From: Lientehia sp934351765
GTDB taxonomy: Bacteria > Bacillota > Clostridia > Lachnospirales > Lachnospiraceae
Assembly: GCF_052118925.1 (NCBI RefSeq)
Contig: NZ_JBQKGG010000003.1
Location: 124,001 to 188,000 of the forward strand
Length of the DNA: 64,000 bases
Direction: 5' to 3'
A program made the translations under genes and the position numbers. This document shows, one piece after another, positions 25,363-33,741 of this stretch; positions within the stretch are counted from its first letter, which is position 1, and the number at the start of each line of letters is the position of its first letter. Under the pieces are notes generated by a model. That model had not been told where the DNA came from, did no database searches, and saw only the letters and a program-made list of their open reading frames with translations.

Positions 25363-26619
25363 ATGCTGCGAGTAGGAATCGATATTTGTGATGATTATAC
25401 ACAGGTCGCCTGTTATGATCCGCGTACCATGGAGGCGGAGAGTATCGGCCTGACGGAGGAGGAAGCTTCTTCCATGGTACCGACGGTGGTCTGTAAAGAA
25501 AAAGGAGCGGATTCCTGGTTCATCGGCGAGGAGGCATACCGCTGCGCCCTTTACGGAAAGGGTACTATGGTGGACAAGCTGGTGAAGCTGGCGAAAAAAG
25601 GCGGAACAGCGACCATTGAGGGCATCCGGTATACAGCGGAGGATCTTATGAAGATCTTTATCCGCCAGATTCTGGAGCTTCCTCTTGCCAGAAAGCCGAA
25701 GGAGGAGATCGGGACGGTGGTCTTTTCCTTCCAGAAAAAAGACAGTGCGCTTATGGAAATGGCCATGACGGTGACGGATGAGCTTCAGATCCCAAGGGAA
25801 CAGGTCCATATGGCCAATCATGCGGAGGCATATCTGTTTTATGTACTGAGCCAGAAAAAAGAGCTGTGGATCAACCAGTCCTGTCTGTTCGACCTGTCGG
25901 AAAACGGGCTTCATTATTATGAATTCGGCGTGACCAGAGGCCGGAAGCCTCAGGTGGTCGAGGTGCAGCATGAGGAGCTGGAGGAGGGCTTCAGCCTGGA
26001 GATCCTGGAGACGAGCGCCGGGAAGAAGCTGGGAGACACGATCTTATCCTCCTGTGCGGAACGTCTGCTGCAGCGGAAGGTCATGACTTCCGTGTTTTTA
26101 ACCGGAAAGGGCTTTGAAAGTACCGACTGGGCGCCGGGATTTCTCCGGTTTGTCTGCAATAAGCGGCGAGTGTTTGCAGGAACGGGCCTGTTTGCAAAAG
26201 GGGCGGCACGGATGGCATACGACCGGACGCTGGCGGAGAATCCGTATCCGTATATCTGCCTGTGCGAGGGAAGGCTTGCATCTACGGTAAGCATGCAGGT
26301 GTACCATGAGGGCAGAGAACGGGAGCTGGTTCTGGCACCGGCCGGAAGTGACTGGTATGAGGCGAAGGCATCGGCTTCGTTTATTCTGGATGATACAAAC
26401 GTGCTGGAGTTTACGGTGACACCGGCGAAAACGGGACGGAGCGGACGGCTTCAGATCCAGCTGGATGAGTTTCCGGCGAGACCGAACAAGACAACAAGGG
26501 TGGAAGTGATCGCCGCGTTTTCCAGTGAATCAAAGATCAGTATCCGGGTCATTGACCGCGGATTCGGAGACTTTTTTCCGGAGACGGGAAAAATGATCCG
26601 GCAGGATTTTCAGATATAA
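25363..26619 (+). CDS. DUF5716 family Hsp70/actin-like protein
   Basis: The 418-residue protein lines up with an Hsp70 ATPase domain by order of segments: VGIDICDDY (4-12) for phosphate-1, ANHAEAYLFY (151-160) for the connect region, CLFDLSENGLHYYEFGV (174-190) for phosphate-2, and SVFLTGKGF (243-251) with GLFAKGAARMAY (275-286) for the adenosine site. The C-terminus (about 300-418) is beta-rich, ends with IRVIDRGFGDFFPETG, and resembles an Hsp70 substrate domain. The glycine-rich phosphate loops DLGTT and GGGT are not present, so ATP hydrolysis is doubtful. It lies between the DUF5717 and TPR genes. Confidence 0.8.
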   Translation: MLRVGIDICDDYTQVACYDPRTMEAESIGLTEEEASSMVPTVVCKEKGADSWFIGEEAYRCALYGKGTMVDKLVKLAKKGGTATIEGIRYTAEDLMKIFIRQILELPLARKPKEEIGTVVFSFQKKDSALMEMAMTVTDELQIPREQVHMANHAEAYLFYVLSQKKELWINQSCLFDLSENGLHYYEFGVTRGRKPQVVEVQHEELEEGFSLEILETSAGKKLGDTILSSCAERLLQRKVMTSVFLTGKGFESTDWAPGFLRFVCNKRRVFAGTGLFAKGAARMAYDRTLAENPYPYICLCEGRLASTVSMQVYHEGRERELVLAPAGSDWYEAKASASFILDDTNVLEFTVTPAKTGRSGRLQIQLDEFPARPNKTTRVEVIAAFSSESKISIRVIDRGFGDFFPETGKMIRQDFQI

Positions 26620-26634
26620 ATAAAAGGGGCAGTT

Positions 26635-27456
26635 ATGAGCGGATTATTATTATGCAGGGACGGGAAAGCGAAGAAGCCTTATCCGGTGCCGGAGCTTGGG
26701 ATCTCCCTTTACTCGGCGGAGGAGCTGTGTTATTACATTTATCATTATGTGTTTCTGCTGGAACCGGATTTTGTAGATGAGGAGCTTCTGGAGTTTATCG
26801 GAACGGGACTCGGCCTTTCCGGTCTGGAAGCAAAGATCCGGCGATGGATCGCCGAGGAGGCAGATCTGTCCCAGGTGCTTTATATGATCCTTCAGGACGT
26901 TCATTATTATAATGAAACAGAGCTGGCAGCCTTCCGGGCACAGCTTGAATGGTTAAAGAAAGCAAGACCGTCGGAGCGGGCAAAAAAGAAAGCAGACTAT
27001 CTTCTTGAAACGCGGAAATATGAGGCGGCAATCCGTGCGTATGATCAGATTGAGGCAGGAGAGCCGGACGGCGGCATGACCAGAGAGTTTATGGGAGCAC
27101 TGTATCATAATAAGGGAATGGCCTGTATCGGTCTGTTTGACGGTCCGCGGGCACTGTCGTGCCTGGAACAGGCCTACGAGAATCTGGAGCAGGAGAGTCT
27201 GTTAAAGGAAATCTTTCTGCTATGCCAGATGGAGCCGGAGCTGGAGCTGCCGTCGGCCATAAAAACAGCGGTGTCAGCAGAGCAGCAGATGAAGTGGAAG
27301 GAAGAATATGAAACATTCTGCACCCATCTGCGCTATTCCGGGAATGCAAAGGAGGTCGGAGCTCTCTGGGAGACGGATTCGATCCGGAGAAAAGCCGGGA
27401 TCCAGAGACTTCTGAAAACCTGGAAGCAGGAATACAGGGAGATGACAAGAGTATGA
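26635..27456 (+). CDS. Helical-repeat protein of the DUF5717/DUF5716 cassette, function unknown
   Basis: The 273-residue protein is predicted soluble and almost wholly helical. The middle (about 105-200) has TPR-like pairs, with KADYLLETRKYEAAIRAYDQ near 119 and LYHNKGMACIGLF near 156. I do not recognise a family beyond this. It begins 15 bases after DUF5716 and its stop overlaps the aroK start (ATGA), so all these genes are likely one transcript. A role as adaptor or client-binding partner of the Hsp70-like protein is inference from context only. Confidence 0.7.
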   Translation: MSGLLLCRDGKAKKPYPVPELGISLYSAEELCYYIYHYVFLLEPDFVDEELLEFIGTGLGLSGLEAKIRRWIAEEADLSQVLYMILQDVHYYNETELAAFRAQLEWLKKARPSERAKKKADYLLETRKYEAAIRAYDQIEAGEPDGGMTREFMGALYHNKGMACIGLFDGPRALSCLEQAYENLEQESLLKEIFLLCQMEPELELPSAIKTAVSAEQQMKWKEEYETFCTHLRYSGNAKEVGALWETDSIRRKAGIQRLLKTWKQEYREMTRV

Positions 27457-27989
27457 ATATTGCATTGATCGGATTTATGGGCGTGGGAAAAACAACCGTT
27501 TCCCACGCTTTAAGTAAGCATCTCGGCGCGGAGGAAATTGACATTGACCGTTGGATCGAGGAACAGGAAGGCCGGCGGATTCCGGAGATTTTTGAGACGG
27601 ACGGAGAGAAGGCATTCCGTGATCTGGAAACGGCAGCGGTAAAAACGCTGGGAAACCAGGATGGAAGGATCTTATCCTGCGGAGGCGGAGCAGTGCTTCG
27701 CCCGGAAAACGTGGAGGCCTTAAAGAAAAACGGCGTGATCGTGCTTCTGACGGCAGAACCGGAAACGGTTTACGGCCGGGTGAAAAACGGACAGGACCGG
27801 CCGGTATTAAAGGGCCGCATGAGTGTTGAAGGGATCAGCGAGCTGATGGAGAAGCGTCGTCCGGCCTATGAGTCGGCGGCAAGCTTTTCGGTGGCAACGG
27901 ACGGAAGAACTCCCCGGGAGATCGCCGAGGAGATTGCTCAAAAGGCAGAATGGGTCTGCGGAAAGGATAACTTATGGAATACGGACTGA
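27453..27989 (+). CDS. aroK: Shikimate kinase
   Basis: Phosphorylates shikimate to shikimate-3-phosphate in aromatic amino acid synthesis. The 178-residue protein has the P-loop GFMGVGKTT at 7-15, the shikimate-binding DIDRW near 30-34 and CGGGAVLRPENV near 76. The RPVLKG lid segment carrying the catalytic Arg follows near 112. The start overlaps the upstream stop by four bases. aroE overlaps its end by 16 bases. Together with aroD downstream this forms a compact shikimate block. Confidence 0.95.
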   Translation: MNIALIGFMGVGKTTVSHALSKHLGAEEIDIDRWIEEQEGRRIPEIFETDGEKAFRDLETAAVKTLGNQDGRILSCGGGAVLRPENVEALKKNGVIVLLTAEPETVYGRVKNGQDRPVLKGRMSVEGISELMEKRRPAYESAASFSVATDGRTPREIAEEIAQKAEWVCGKDNLWNTD

Positions 27990-28756
27990 TCGGGGAGAAG
28001 CTTGGGCATAGTTATTCCAAACTGATCCATGAAAAACTGGCGGATTATACGTATGACCTTTGTCCGCTGAGCCGGGAGAAATTTCCGGTTTTTATGGAAC
28101 AGCGTGCCTTTAAGGCAATCAATGTGACGATCCCTTATAAAAAAGAGGTAATCCCGTATCTCGATGAGCTGGATGATAACGCGGCAGCTATCGGTGCGGT
28201 CAATACGATTGTGAATAAAGAGGGCCGGCTTATCGGCCATAATACAGATTTTTCCGGGTTTGCCTACATGGTTCGGGAGAGCGGTGTGGAGGTTTTCGGA
28301 AAGAAGGCACTGGTGCTCGGAACCGGCGGTGCGTCCAATGCGGTTCTTGCGGTTCTGAAAAAGCTGGGAGCAGATCCGGTGATTTCGGTGAGCAGGACGG
28401 GAAAGAACGGTGCTGTGACCTATGAAGCCTGTGTGGCGGAGCATTCGGACGCATCCGTGATCGTCAATACCACACCGGTCGGCATGTTTCCCAACATGGA
28501 TGCATCGCCCCTGGATCTGACACCGTTTAAAGCCTGTGAGGCAGTTCTGGATGTGATCTATAATCCGGGAGAAACGAAGCTGACGGCTCAGGCGAAGGGC
28601 CTGGGCATGAAGGGCGTGACCGGTCTTACCATGCTGGTTGCCCAGGCAAAGTATGCCTGCGAGCTTTTCCTGGAAACGACGCTGGATGATGCAGTGATCC
28701 CGGTGATCACGAAAGAAATCGCTGATCAGATGTACGGAGCGGAGGAACAGAAATGA
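27974..28756 (+). CDS. aroE: Shikimate dehydrogenase
   Basis: NADPH-dependent reduction of 3-dehydroshikimate to shikimate. The 260-residue protein opens with the shikimate site GEKLGHSYSK (7-16), has the catalytic Lys56 in TIPYKKEV and the paired Asp92 in NTDFSGF. The nucleotide-binding LVLGTGGASNAV follows near 115. It overlaps aroK by 16 bases and aroD by four, which supports translational coupling. Confidence 0.95.
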   Translation: MEYGLIGEKLGHSYSKLIHEKLADYTYDLCPLSREKFPVFMEQRAFKAINVTIPYKKEVIPYLDELDDNAAAIGAVNTIVNKEGRLIGHNTDFSGFAYMVRESGVEVFGKKALVLGTGGASNAVLAVLKKLGADPVISVSRTGKNGAVTYEACVAEHSDASVIVNTTPVGMFPNMDASPLDLTPFKACEAVLDVIYNPGETKLTAQAKGLGMKGVTGLTMLVAQAKYACELFLETTLDDAVIPVITKEIADQMYGAEEQK

Positions 28757-29544
28757 AGCCGTTAAAGGTGAAGAATGTTTCTTTTGGAGAGGGAATGCCG
28801 AAGATCTGTATTCCCATCACGGGAAAAACGGAAGAAGAGATCGTTTCGGAGACAGCGCTGGTCAAAACTCTGCCCCATCAGGTGGTAGAGTGGCGTGCCG
28901 ATCATTACAGGGAAATTACGGATCACGGAAAAACAGAGGCGGTGTTAAGAAGTCTTCGGGAGCTTTTACCGGAGTCGGTTCTCTTATTTACGTTCCGCAC
29001 GCACCATGAAGGCGGCGCAAGGGAGCTTTCAGAGAAGGACTATCTGGAGATCTGTGAGCATGCTGTTTCCACGGGACTCTGTGACCTTGTGGATTTTGAA
29101 TTGTTTACCGGCTGTAAGGAACGCTTTCTGAAAGGAGCGTCGGCACCGGGGCCGGAGGAAGGGCCGCTTCCGGGCTTTCTGGAAACAGCCCGTATGCATG
29201 GCGTGCCGGTGATCCTCTCCAGTCATGATTTCCGGAAAACGCCGGAGCCGGAAGAACTGCTGCTTCGGCTTCGTACCATGGAGCGGCTGGGAGCAGGGAT
29301 CGCCAAACTGGCAGTCATGCCGAAATCGGAGAAGGATGTACTGGCGCTGCTTGCGGCAACCAGGGAAGCGGCGGACACCGTATCCTGTCCGGTCATTACC
29401 ATGTCCATGGGAGCCATGGGCGTGATCAGCCGTGTAAGCGGCCGCCTGACCGGTTCCTGCATGACCTTCGGAAGTGCCGGGCGAGCTTCCGCACCGGGGC
29501 AGCTTCCCGCCGGAACGCTGTCGGAGATCCTGGAAATCTTATAA
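28753..29544 (+). CDS. aroD: 3-dehydroquinate dehydratase, type I
   Basis: Dehydrates 3-dehydroquinate through a Schiff base with lysine. The 263-residue TIM-barrel protein has the substrate-binding VEWRADHY near 46-52, catalytic His158 in ILSSHDF and Schiff-base Lys185 in AKLAVMP. The late GSAGRASAPGQL substrate loop is present. The gene order aroK-aroE-aroD gives consecutive steps 3, 4 and 5 of the pathway in one operon. Confidence 0.95.
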   Translation: MKPLKVKNVSFGEGMPKICIPITGKTEEEIVSETALVKTLPHQVVEWRADHYREITDHGKTEAVLRSLRELLPESVLLFTFRTHHEGGARELSEKDYLEICEHAVSTGLCDLVDFELFTGCKERFLKGASAPGPEEGPLPGFLETARMHGVPVILSSHDFRKTPEPEELLLRLRTMERLGAGIAKLAVMPKSEKDVLALLAATREAADTVSCPVITMSMGAMGVISRVSGRLTGSCMTFGSAGRASAPGQLPAGTLSEILEIL

Positions 29545-29632
29545 TCTGCGGGCTAAACGGAACGGACGGAAATCAGAAAATGGATTGTTCCGCAGATCTG
29601 CCGGGGATGATGTGCAAAAAGGAGAATAAAGC

Positions 29633-29833
29633 ATGGAAGAGATCGAAGAAGCCGTATTTAACGGGTTCTGCAAAACACTGAACGAGACCCGCTCGGTGTT
29701 CTGCGAGTTCGAGGTGCAGGACGGAAGGCTGTGTCTTGCCGAAGCAGACTGCGATTACGGAGCCTGTCCCCATACAGAGACCTGCGTGCTGATGAAACAG
29801 GCAGGAGATCTGATGGAGGAGTATAACAAATGA
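29633..29833 (+). CDS. Small cysteine-containing conserved protein, unknown function
   Basis: The 66-residue acidic protein contains five cysteines, with CDYGACPHTETC near residues 40-51 spaced like a small metal or Fe-S site. I know similar short proteins in Lachnospiraceae but no function. The ATG has an AAGGAG site. It lies after aroD with an 88-base gap, so co-transcription is possible but not certain. Confidence 0.65.
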   Translation: MEEIEEAVFNGFCKTLNETRSVFCEFEVQDGRLCLAEADCDYGACPHTETCVLMKQAGDLMEEYNK

Positions 29834-29913
29834 TGACCGGCAGGCCGGGCCGGAGCTGGAACAGTGGCTTCGGCAGAATGGAGTAAATAGGAGTATGAAA
29901 TAAGGGGATTCTT

Positions 29914-30624
29914 ATGTGGTTATGGATTCTGGCTGTGCTGGCGGCTTATTTTATCAAGGGGCTGTGCGGCTTTGCCAATACGCTGGTGCTGACAACGATC
30001 CTGAGCTTTGGAACGGATAATGCCGATATTTCGCCGGTGGATCTTCTGCTGTGTTATCCCATGAACGGGATCATGACCTGGAAAAACCGGAAGAAGCTGG
30101 ACCGGAGAGTTTGTCTGACGCTGTCAGTGCTGGTGCTGGCGGGAAGTATTCCGGGGGCGTTTCTTTTAAAAAATCTGGATGCTCATGTTCTGAAGCTTCT
30201 GTTCGGAGTGGTCGTGGTGTTCATGGGGCTGGAGAATCTGTGGCGGAAAAAGGGAACCATGCGTTCCTCTAAAATTGTTATGGGTATCATCGGTATGGCG
30301 GCCGGACTGCTCTGCGGACTGTTTGGTGTCGGAGCGCTTCTGGCGGCGTATATCAATCGCGTAACCGATGACAGCGAGGCATTTAAGGCCAATATCTGTG
30401 CGGTGTTTCTGGTGGAAAATACCTTCCGGGTGATCCTGTATTTATGCCTGGGACTGATCACCCTTTCAACCGTGAAGCAGGTATTATGGCTTCTGCCCAT
30501 TGCGTTCGTAGGGTTGGCTTTGGGTATCATCAGCAGCAGGAAGCTCAATGAGAAGCATGCAAAGACCGTCATGGCGGTTCTGCTGATCGTATCGGGACTG
30601 TCACTGATCGTGAAAAATCTGTAG
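29914..30624 (+). CDS. TSUP family permease (TauE/SafE type)
   Basis: The 236-residue membrane protein has about seven to eight helices and the two-part TSUP architecture with a GxFGVGALLAAYI-like segment near 134-147. TSUP proteins export or import sulfite, sulfoacetate, thiosulfate or related anions. No sulfur genes are adjacent, so the substrate is open. The start has an AAGGGGA site. Confidence 0.85.
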   Translation: MWLWILAVLAAYFIKGLCGFANTLVLTTILSFGTDNADISPVDLLLCYPMNGIMTWKNRKKLDRRVCLTLSVLVLAGSIPGAFLLKNLDAHVLKLLFGVVVVFMGLENLWRKKGTMRSSKIVMGIIGMAAGLLCGLFGVGALLAAYINRVTDDSEAFKANICAVFLVENTFRVILYLCLGLITLSTVKQVLWLLPIAFVGLALGIISSRKLNEKHAKTVMAVLLIVSGLSLIVKNL

Positions 30625-30663
30625 GAAAACATGGAGCATCGAGATTTTATGAAACATAGGATT

Positions 30664-30697
30664 CACCGAAAGAAACAGGATAGGATTTCGGTGCTTT
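30664..30697. terminator. Terminator hairpin between convergent TSUP and ZIP genes
   Basis: CACCGAAA and TTTCGGTG form a perfect 8-bp stem. It sits 39 bases after the TSUP stop and before the end of the convergent ZIP gene. Confidence 0.65.
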
Positions 30698-30709
30698 GCA
30701 AATAAATGT

Positions 30710-31495
30710 CTACCCCAGCATAACATCTAACAGCATCATCACAGCGAATCCGGCAACGATCCCCAGAGTGGCGGTATAGGGGCGGGCACCGCGGTTCTGC
30801 TGACATTCGGGGATCAGCTCATGAACGACCACAAGGATCATGGAGCCGGCGGCAAAGGACAGGGCATAGGGAAGAATGGCTTCCACATAGACCACGAGGA
30901 TTGCGCCGATGATTGCCGCAATGGGCTCCACCAGGCCGGATGCCTGACCGATGAGAAAGCTTTTTCGTCTGGAAAAGCCTTCCCGTCTCAGAGGAAAGGA
31001 AACTGCGGCACCCTCAGGGAAATTCTGGAGACCGATACCAAGAGCAATGGAGACAGCAGCCATCAGGCTTTCCGGTGATGTGCTGCTGTTTTTTAATGCG
31101 CCGAAGGCGACACCGATGGCAAGCCCTTCGGGAATATTGTGGAGCGTAATGGAAAGCACCAGCATAATGATCCGCTTCAGATTGCCGGAGCCGATCCGCA
31201 GTCTGGAAACGCTGACGGCTTTATCGGAAGCCCACATGAACAGGGCGCCGAAGAGAAAGCCGGCAGTAGCAACCAGCCAGGCAGGAGTACCGCCAGCGGC
31301 CTCGGCCCGTTCAATGGCAGGCTGCAGCAGAGACCAGAAGCTGGCAGCGATCATGACGCCGGACGCGAACCCCAGCATGACATTTAAGGCTGTCGGATTG
31401 GGGGATTTAAAAAAGGCAATGGTCGCAGCGCCGAGCGCCGTGATAAACCACGTTCCCAGCGATGCAATCAGTGCCATAAGAACAAATTGATCCAT
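30710..31495 (-). CDS. ZIP family metal transporter (ZupT/GufA type)
   Basis: The 261-residue protein has eight membrane helices. The metal-binding HNIPEG lies at 119-124 in helix 4 and QNFPEGAAV in helix 5, with HELIPE later in the C-terminal half. ZIP proteins import Zn2+ and other divalent cations. The ATG has an AGGAGG site (reverse strand). Monocistronic or followed by the hairpin at 30664-30697. Confidence 0.92.
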   Translation of the reverse strand: MDQFVLMALIASLGTWFITALGAATIAFFKSPNPTALNVMLGFASGVMIAASFWSLLQPAIERAEAAGGTPAWLVATAGFLFGALFMWASDKAVSVSRLRIGSGNLKRIIMLVLSITLHNIPEGLAIGVAFGALKNSSTSPESLMAAVSIALGIGLQNFPEGAAVSFPLRREGFSRRKSFLIGQASGLVEPIAAIIGAILVVYVEAILPYALSFAAGSMILVVVHELIPECQQNRGARPYTATLGIVAGFAVMMLLDVMLG

Positions 31496-31540
31496 ATTGC
31501 ACCTCCTGGGTTATTATATGCCGCAGGAAGTAAAAGGGTT

Positions 31541-32908
31541 TTAGTCTTCGAATTGTTTCTTCTGTATCCTTAATTCACGCAATAATACCGCCGCGGAATA
31601 GACTGCCGTGCAGAGCTCTGCGGCGGGAAGAGCCGCCCAGACGCCGGAAAGCCCGAACAGCCCGGAGAAGAGAAAGGCCAGCGGCAGGACGATGACCAGC
31701 TGGCGGAACAGCGTCACCAGAAGGCTGGGAAGTCCCTTGCCGATGGATTCAAACACGGCGGAGGTGATGATGCTGAGCGCCGAGGGCAGGAAGCCCAGGC
31801 TGATGATCCGGAGAGCCCGTTCGCCCAGAGAAAGCATGTCCGGATCGGAATTGAAGATTTTCAAAACCGGAAGCGGAATGAGCTGGGAAAGAATCAGGCC
31901 CATGGTCATGATCACGGCAGAGATCAGCAGGGACTGACGGATCGCATCGGATTCCCGTTTTACGTTTCCGGCACCGTAGTTGAAGGCGATGATGGGACGG
32001 ATCCCCTGAACCAGTCCGTTGACAGGCATGTAAACAAAGGTCTGAAGCTTGTAATAGACGCCGAATACGGTCACTGCCATGGCAGAAAATCCGGAAAGGA
32101 TTCCGTTGAGTCCGGCCACCAGGACAGAGGGAAGTGCCATGATCATGGAGGACGGAATGGCAACACCGTAGATCTGCTTTAAGATCGGTCCGGTGATCAT
32201 GTCTCTGCGGGGCTTTTTCAGGGGAAGACCGGCGCGGCCTCTGGCTACCATGAGGATACCGATGGAACCGGAAATAATCTGGCCGATAACGGTTGCGGCA
32301 GCAGCTCCGGCAACGCCCATGGCGGGAAAGCCCAAAAGACCGAAGATCATGATCGGGTCAAGAACCACATTGATGGCGCAGCCGATTCCCACAAGGACCA
32401 GGGGCGCGGTCATGTGGCCGGTGGCCTGCAGGATCTTTTCCGCAGTGATGTGAAAAAGCTGGCCGAAGGAGAACAGCATGACAATGTAGCCGTACTGGTA
32501 GCACATGGAACGGATCTGACTGTCCTCTGTATACATGCTGACAAAGGCAGGAATCAGAAGGCTGGTGAGAACGGCCAGGATCACATAATGGATTCCGGTA
32601 AGGATCATGCCGATGGCCGGCGTGTCATCGGCGGCCTGCTGGTTTCCGGCGCCCATGTTTCTTGCAATATAGGAATTCAGGCCGACACCGGTTCCCACTG
32701 CCAGGGCAAGGGAAAGATTCTGGATCGGGAAGATGATGGAAACAGCGGAGAGTGCGTTGCTGCTTAACCGGGCAACGAAGATGCTGTCCACGATGTTGTA
32801 CAGAGACTGGATCAGCATGGAGATCATCGGCGGAACCGCCATTTTAATAAGAAGAGGGAACATGCTTCCCGTTCCCAGGGATGTATTCTGGTTCGTATTC
32901 TGGTTCAT
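31541..32908 (-). CDS. MATE family efflux transporter (second of four)
   Basis: The 455-residue protein has the two-fold six-helix MATE plan. The N-terminus leads into MAVPPMISMLIQSLYNIVDS, and the GAGNQQAAD loop after helix 2-3 is typical of the NorM/MepA-like branch. Exported substrate unknown. An AGGAGG site precedes the ATG. It is followed by the ZIP gene on the same strand. Confidence 0.93.
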   Translation of the reverse strand: MNQNTNQNTSLGTGSMFPLLIKMAVPPMISMLIQSLYNIVDSIFVARLSSNALSAVSIIFPIQNLSLALAVGTGVGLNSYIARNMGAGNQQAADDTPAIGMILTGIHYVILAVLTSLLIPAFVSMYTEDSQIRSMCYQYGYIVMLFSFGQLFHITAEKILQATGHMTAPLVLVGIGCAINVVLDPIMIFGLLGFPAMGVAGAAAATVIGQIISGSIGILMVARGRAGLPLKKPRRDMITGPILKQIYGVAIPSSMIMALPSVLVAGLNGILSGFSAMAVTVFGVYYKLQTFVYMPVNGLVQGIRPIIAFNYGAGNVKRESDAIRQSLLISAVIMTMGLILSQLIPLPVLKIFNSDPDMLSLGERALRIISLGFLPSALSIITSAVFESIGKGLPSLLVTLFRQLVIVLPLAFLFSGLFGLSGVWAALPAAELCTAVYSAAVLLRELRIQKKQFED

Positions 32909-32940
32909 AAAAAATCCTCCTGAAGAGCTGCAAAAGAAAG

Positions 32941-32993
32941 AGGCTATATATTCCCGCTGTTTTGAATCAGAAAACAGAGAAAATATATAGCCT
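32941..32993 (-). terminator. Terminator after the 33019-33477 gene
   Basis: A perfect 12-bp AGGCTATATATT/AATATATAGCCT stem with an inner CTGTTTT/AAAACAG stem. It lies just downstream of the minus-strand gene ending at 33019 and upstream of the MATE gene. Confidence 0.65.
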
Positions 32994-33018
32994 TATCGGC
33001 GAAGCTGTGAACTTGTTT

Positions 33019-33477
33019 TTATTTCTTTGCGGTCTGCTTGTCCGCTTTTCTGTCCTTTTTCTTTTTCTTGGACGGCGGCGGTGTGATGCCGGAACCGCGG
33101 ACACTCTTGATCGCGGTTATGTAGATACCGCTGACAACGACCTTTGCCTCCTGCTTTACGGGAAGAACCGCAAATACCTTTTCATCACACATCAGAGTCA
33201 TGATCCTGGGGCCGACCTTTGCCTTTACCACAGGAACCTTGGCGCGGCGGAGATATTTGGGGGTCTGTTCGTAAACCATCGGGGGAAAACCGGCATCCTT
33301 CAGCTTCATCCGCTTTTTATCGATGACCAGCATGGACACCGTTTGAGCCATGGCCTCCATCATGGACTGCTGTTCTGCCTGTTTTTTCTGGAGCTTGGTG
33401 CCGACAAAGTAAAGAACAACGAGAATGGCGGCAACGACTGCCAGGATAATAAGAATAATCGTTAACCATAAAGGCAT
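33019..33477 (-). CDS. Membrane-anchored conserved protein of unknown function
   Basis: The 152-residue protein has one N-terminal membrane helix (about 4-25), a short charged coiled-coil-like stretch (27-48), a compact middle domain (about 50-130) and a very basic Lys-rich tail. I do not recognise the family. The ATG is preceded by AGGAGGGT. It is divergent from rpoB, about 265 bases away. Confidence 0.65.
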   Translation of the reverse strand: MPLWLTIILIILAVVAAILVVLYFVGTKLQKKQAEQQSMMEAMAQTVSMLVIDKKRMKLKDAGFPPMVYEQTPKYLRRAKVPVVKAKVGPRIMTLMCDEKVFAVLPVKQEAKVVVSGIYITAIKSVRGSGITPPPSKKKKKDRKADKQTAKK

Positions 33478-33616
33478 GGGGGTACCCTCCTGAAATTTTT
33501 TCGTGCATTTTACATTATACCATTATTTGGGACAGGTTGCAAGCACCGGAAACACCAAAACTGGAGTTTTCTACCGGGCTTTTTGCAAAAAACAGTAAAT
33601 ATAAGGAAAAAACTCA

Positions 33617-33645
33617 TTGACAGCTTGACATTGAGGTGTTAAGAT
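33617..33645 (+). promoter_or_regulatory. rpoBC promoter
   Basis: -35 TTGACA (33617-33622), 17-base spacer, -10 TAAGAT (33640-33645). A second TTGACA begins 8 bases later. The leader of about 90 bases ends in a GGGGTGAAAGGT ribosome binding region. This shows that rpoB has its own strong promoter here. Confidence 0.8.
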
Positions 33646-33741
33646 GGAATGTGCACTATTGTGGTCTCATGTGCCCTGGGATCAAGTGTTAAAAATGGAT
33701 AGCTTATAGTTGATTATAAAGAAAACAGGGGTGAAAGGTCA

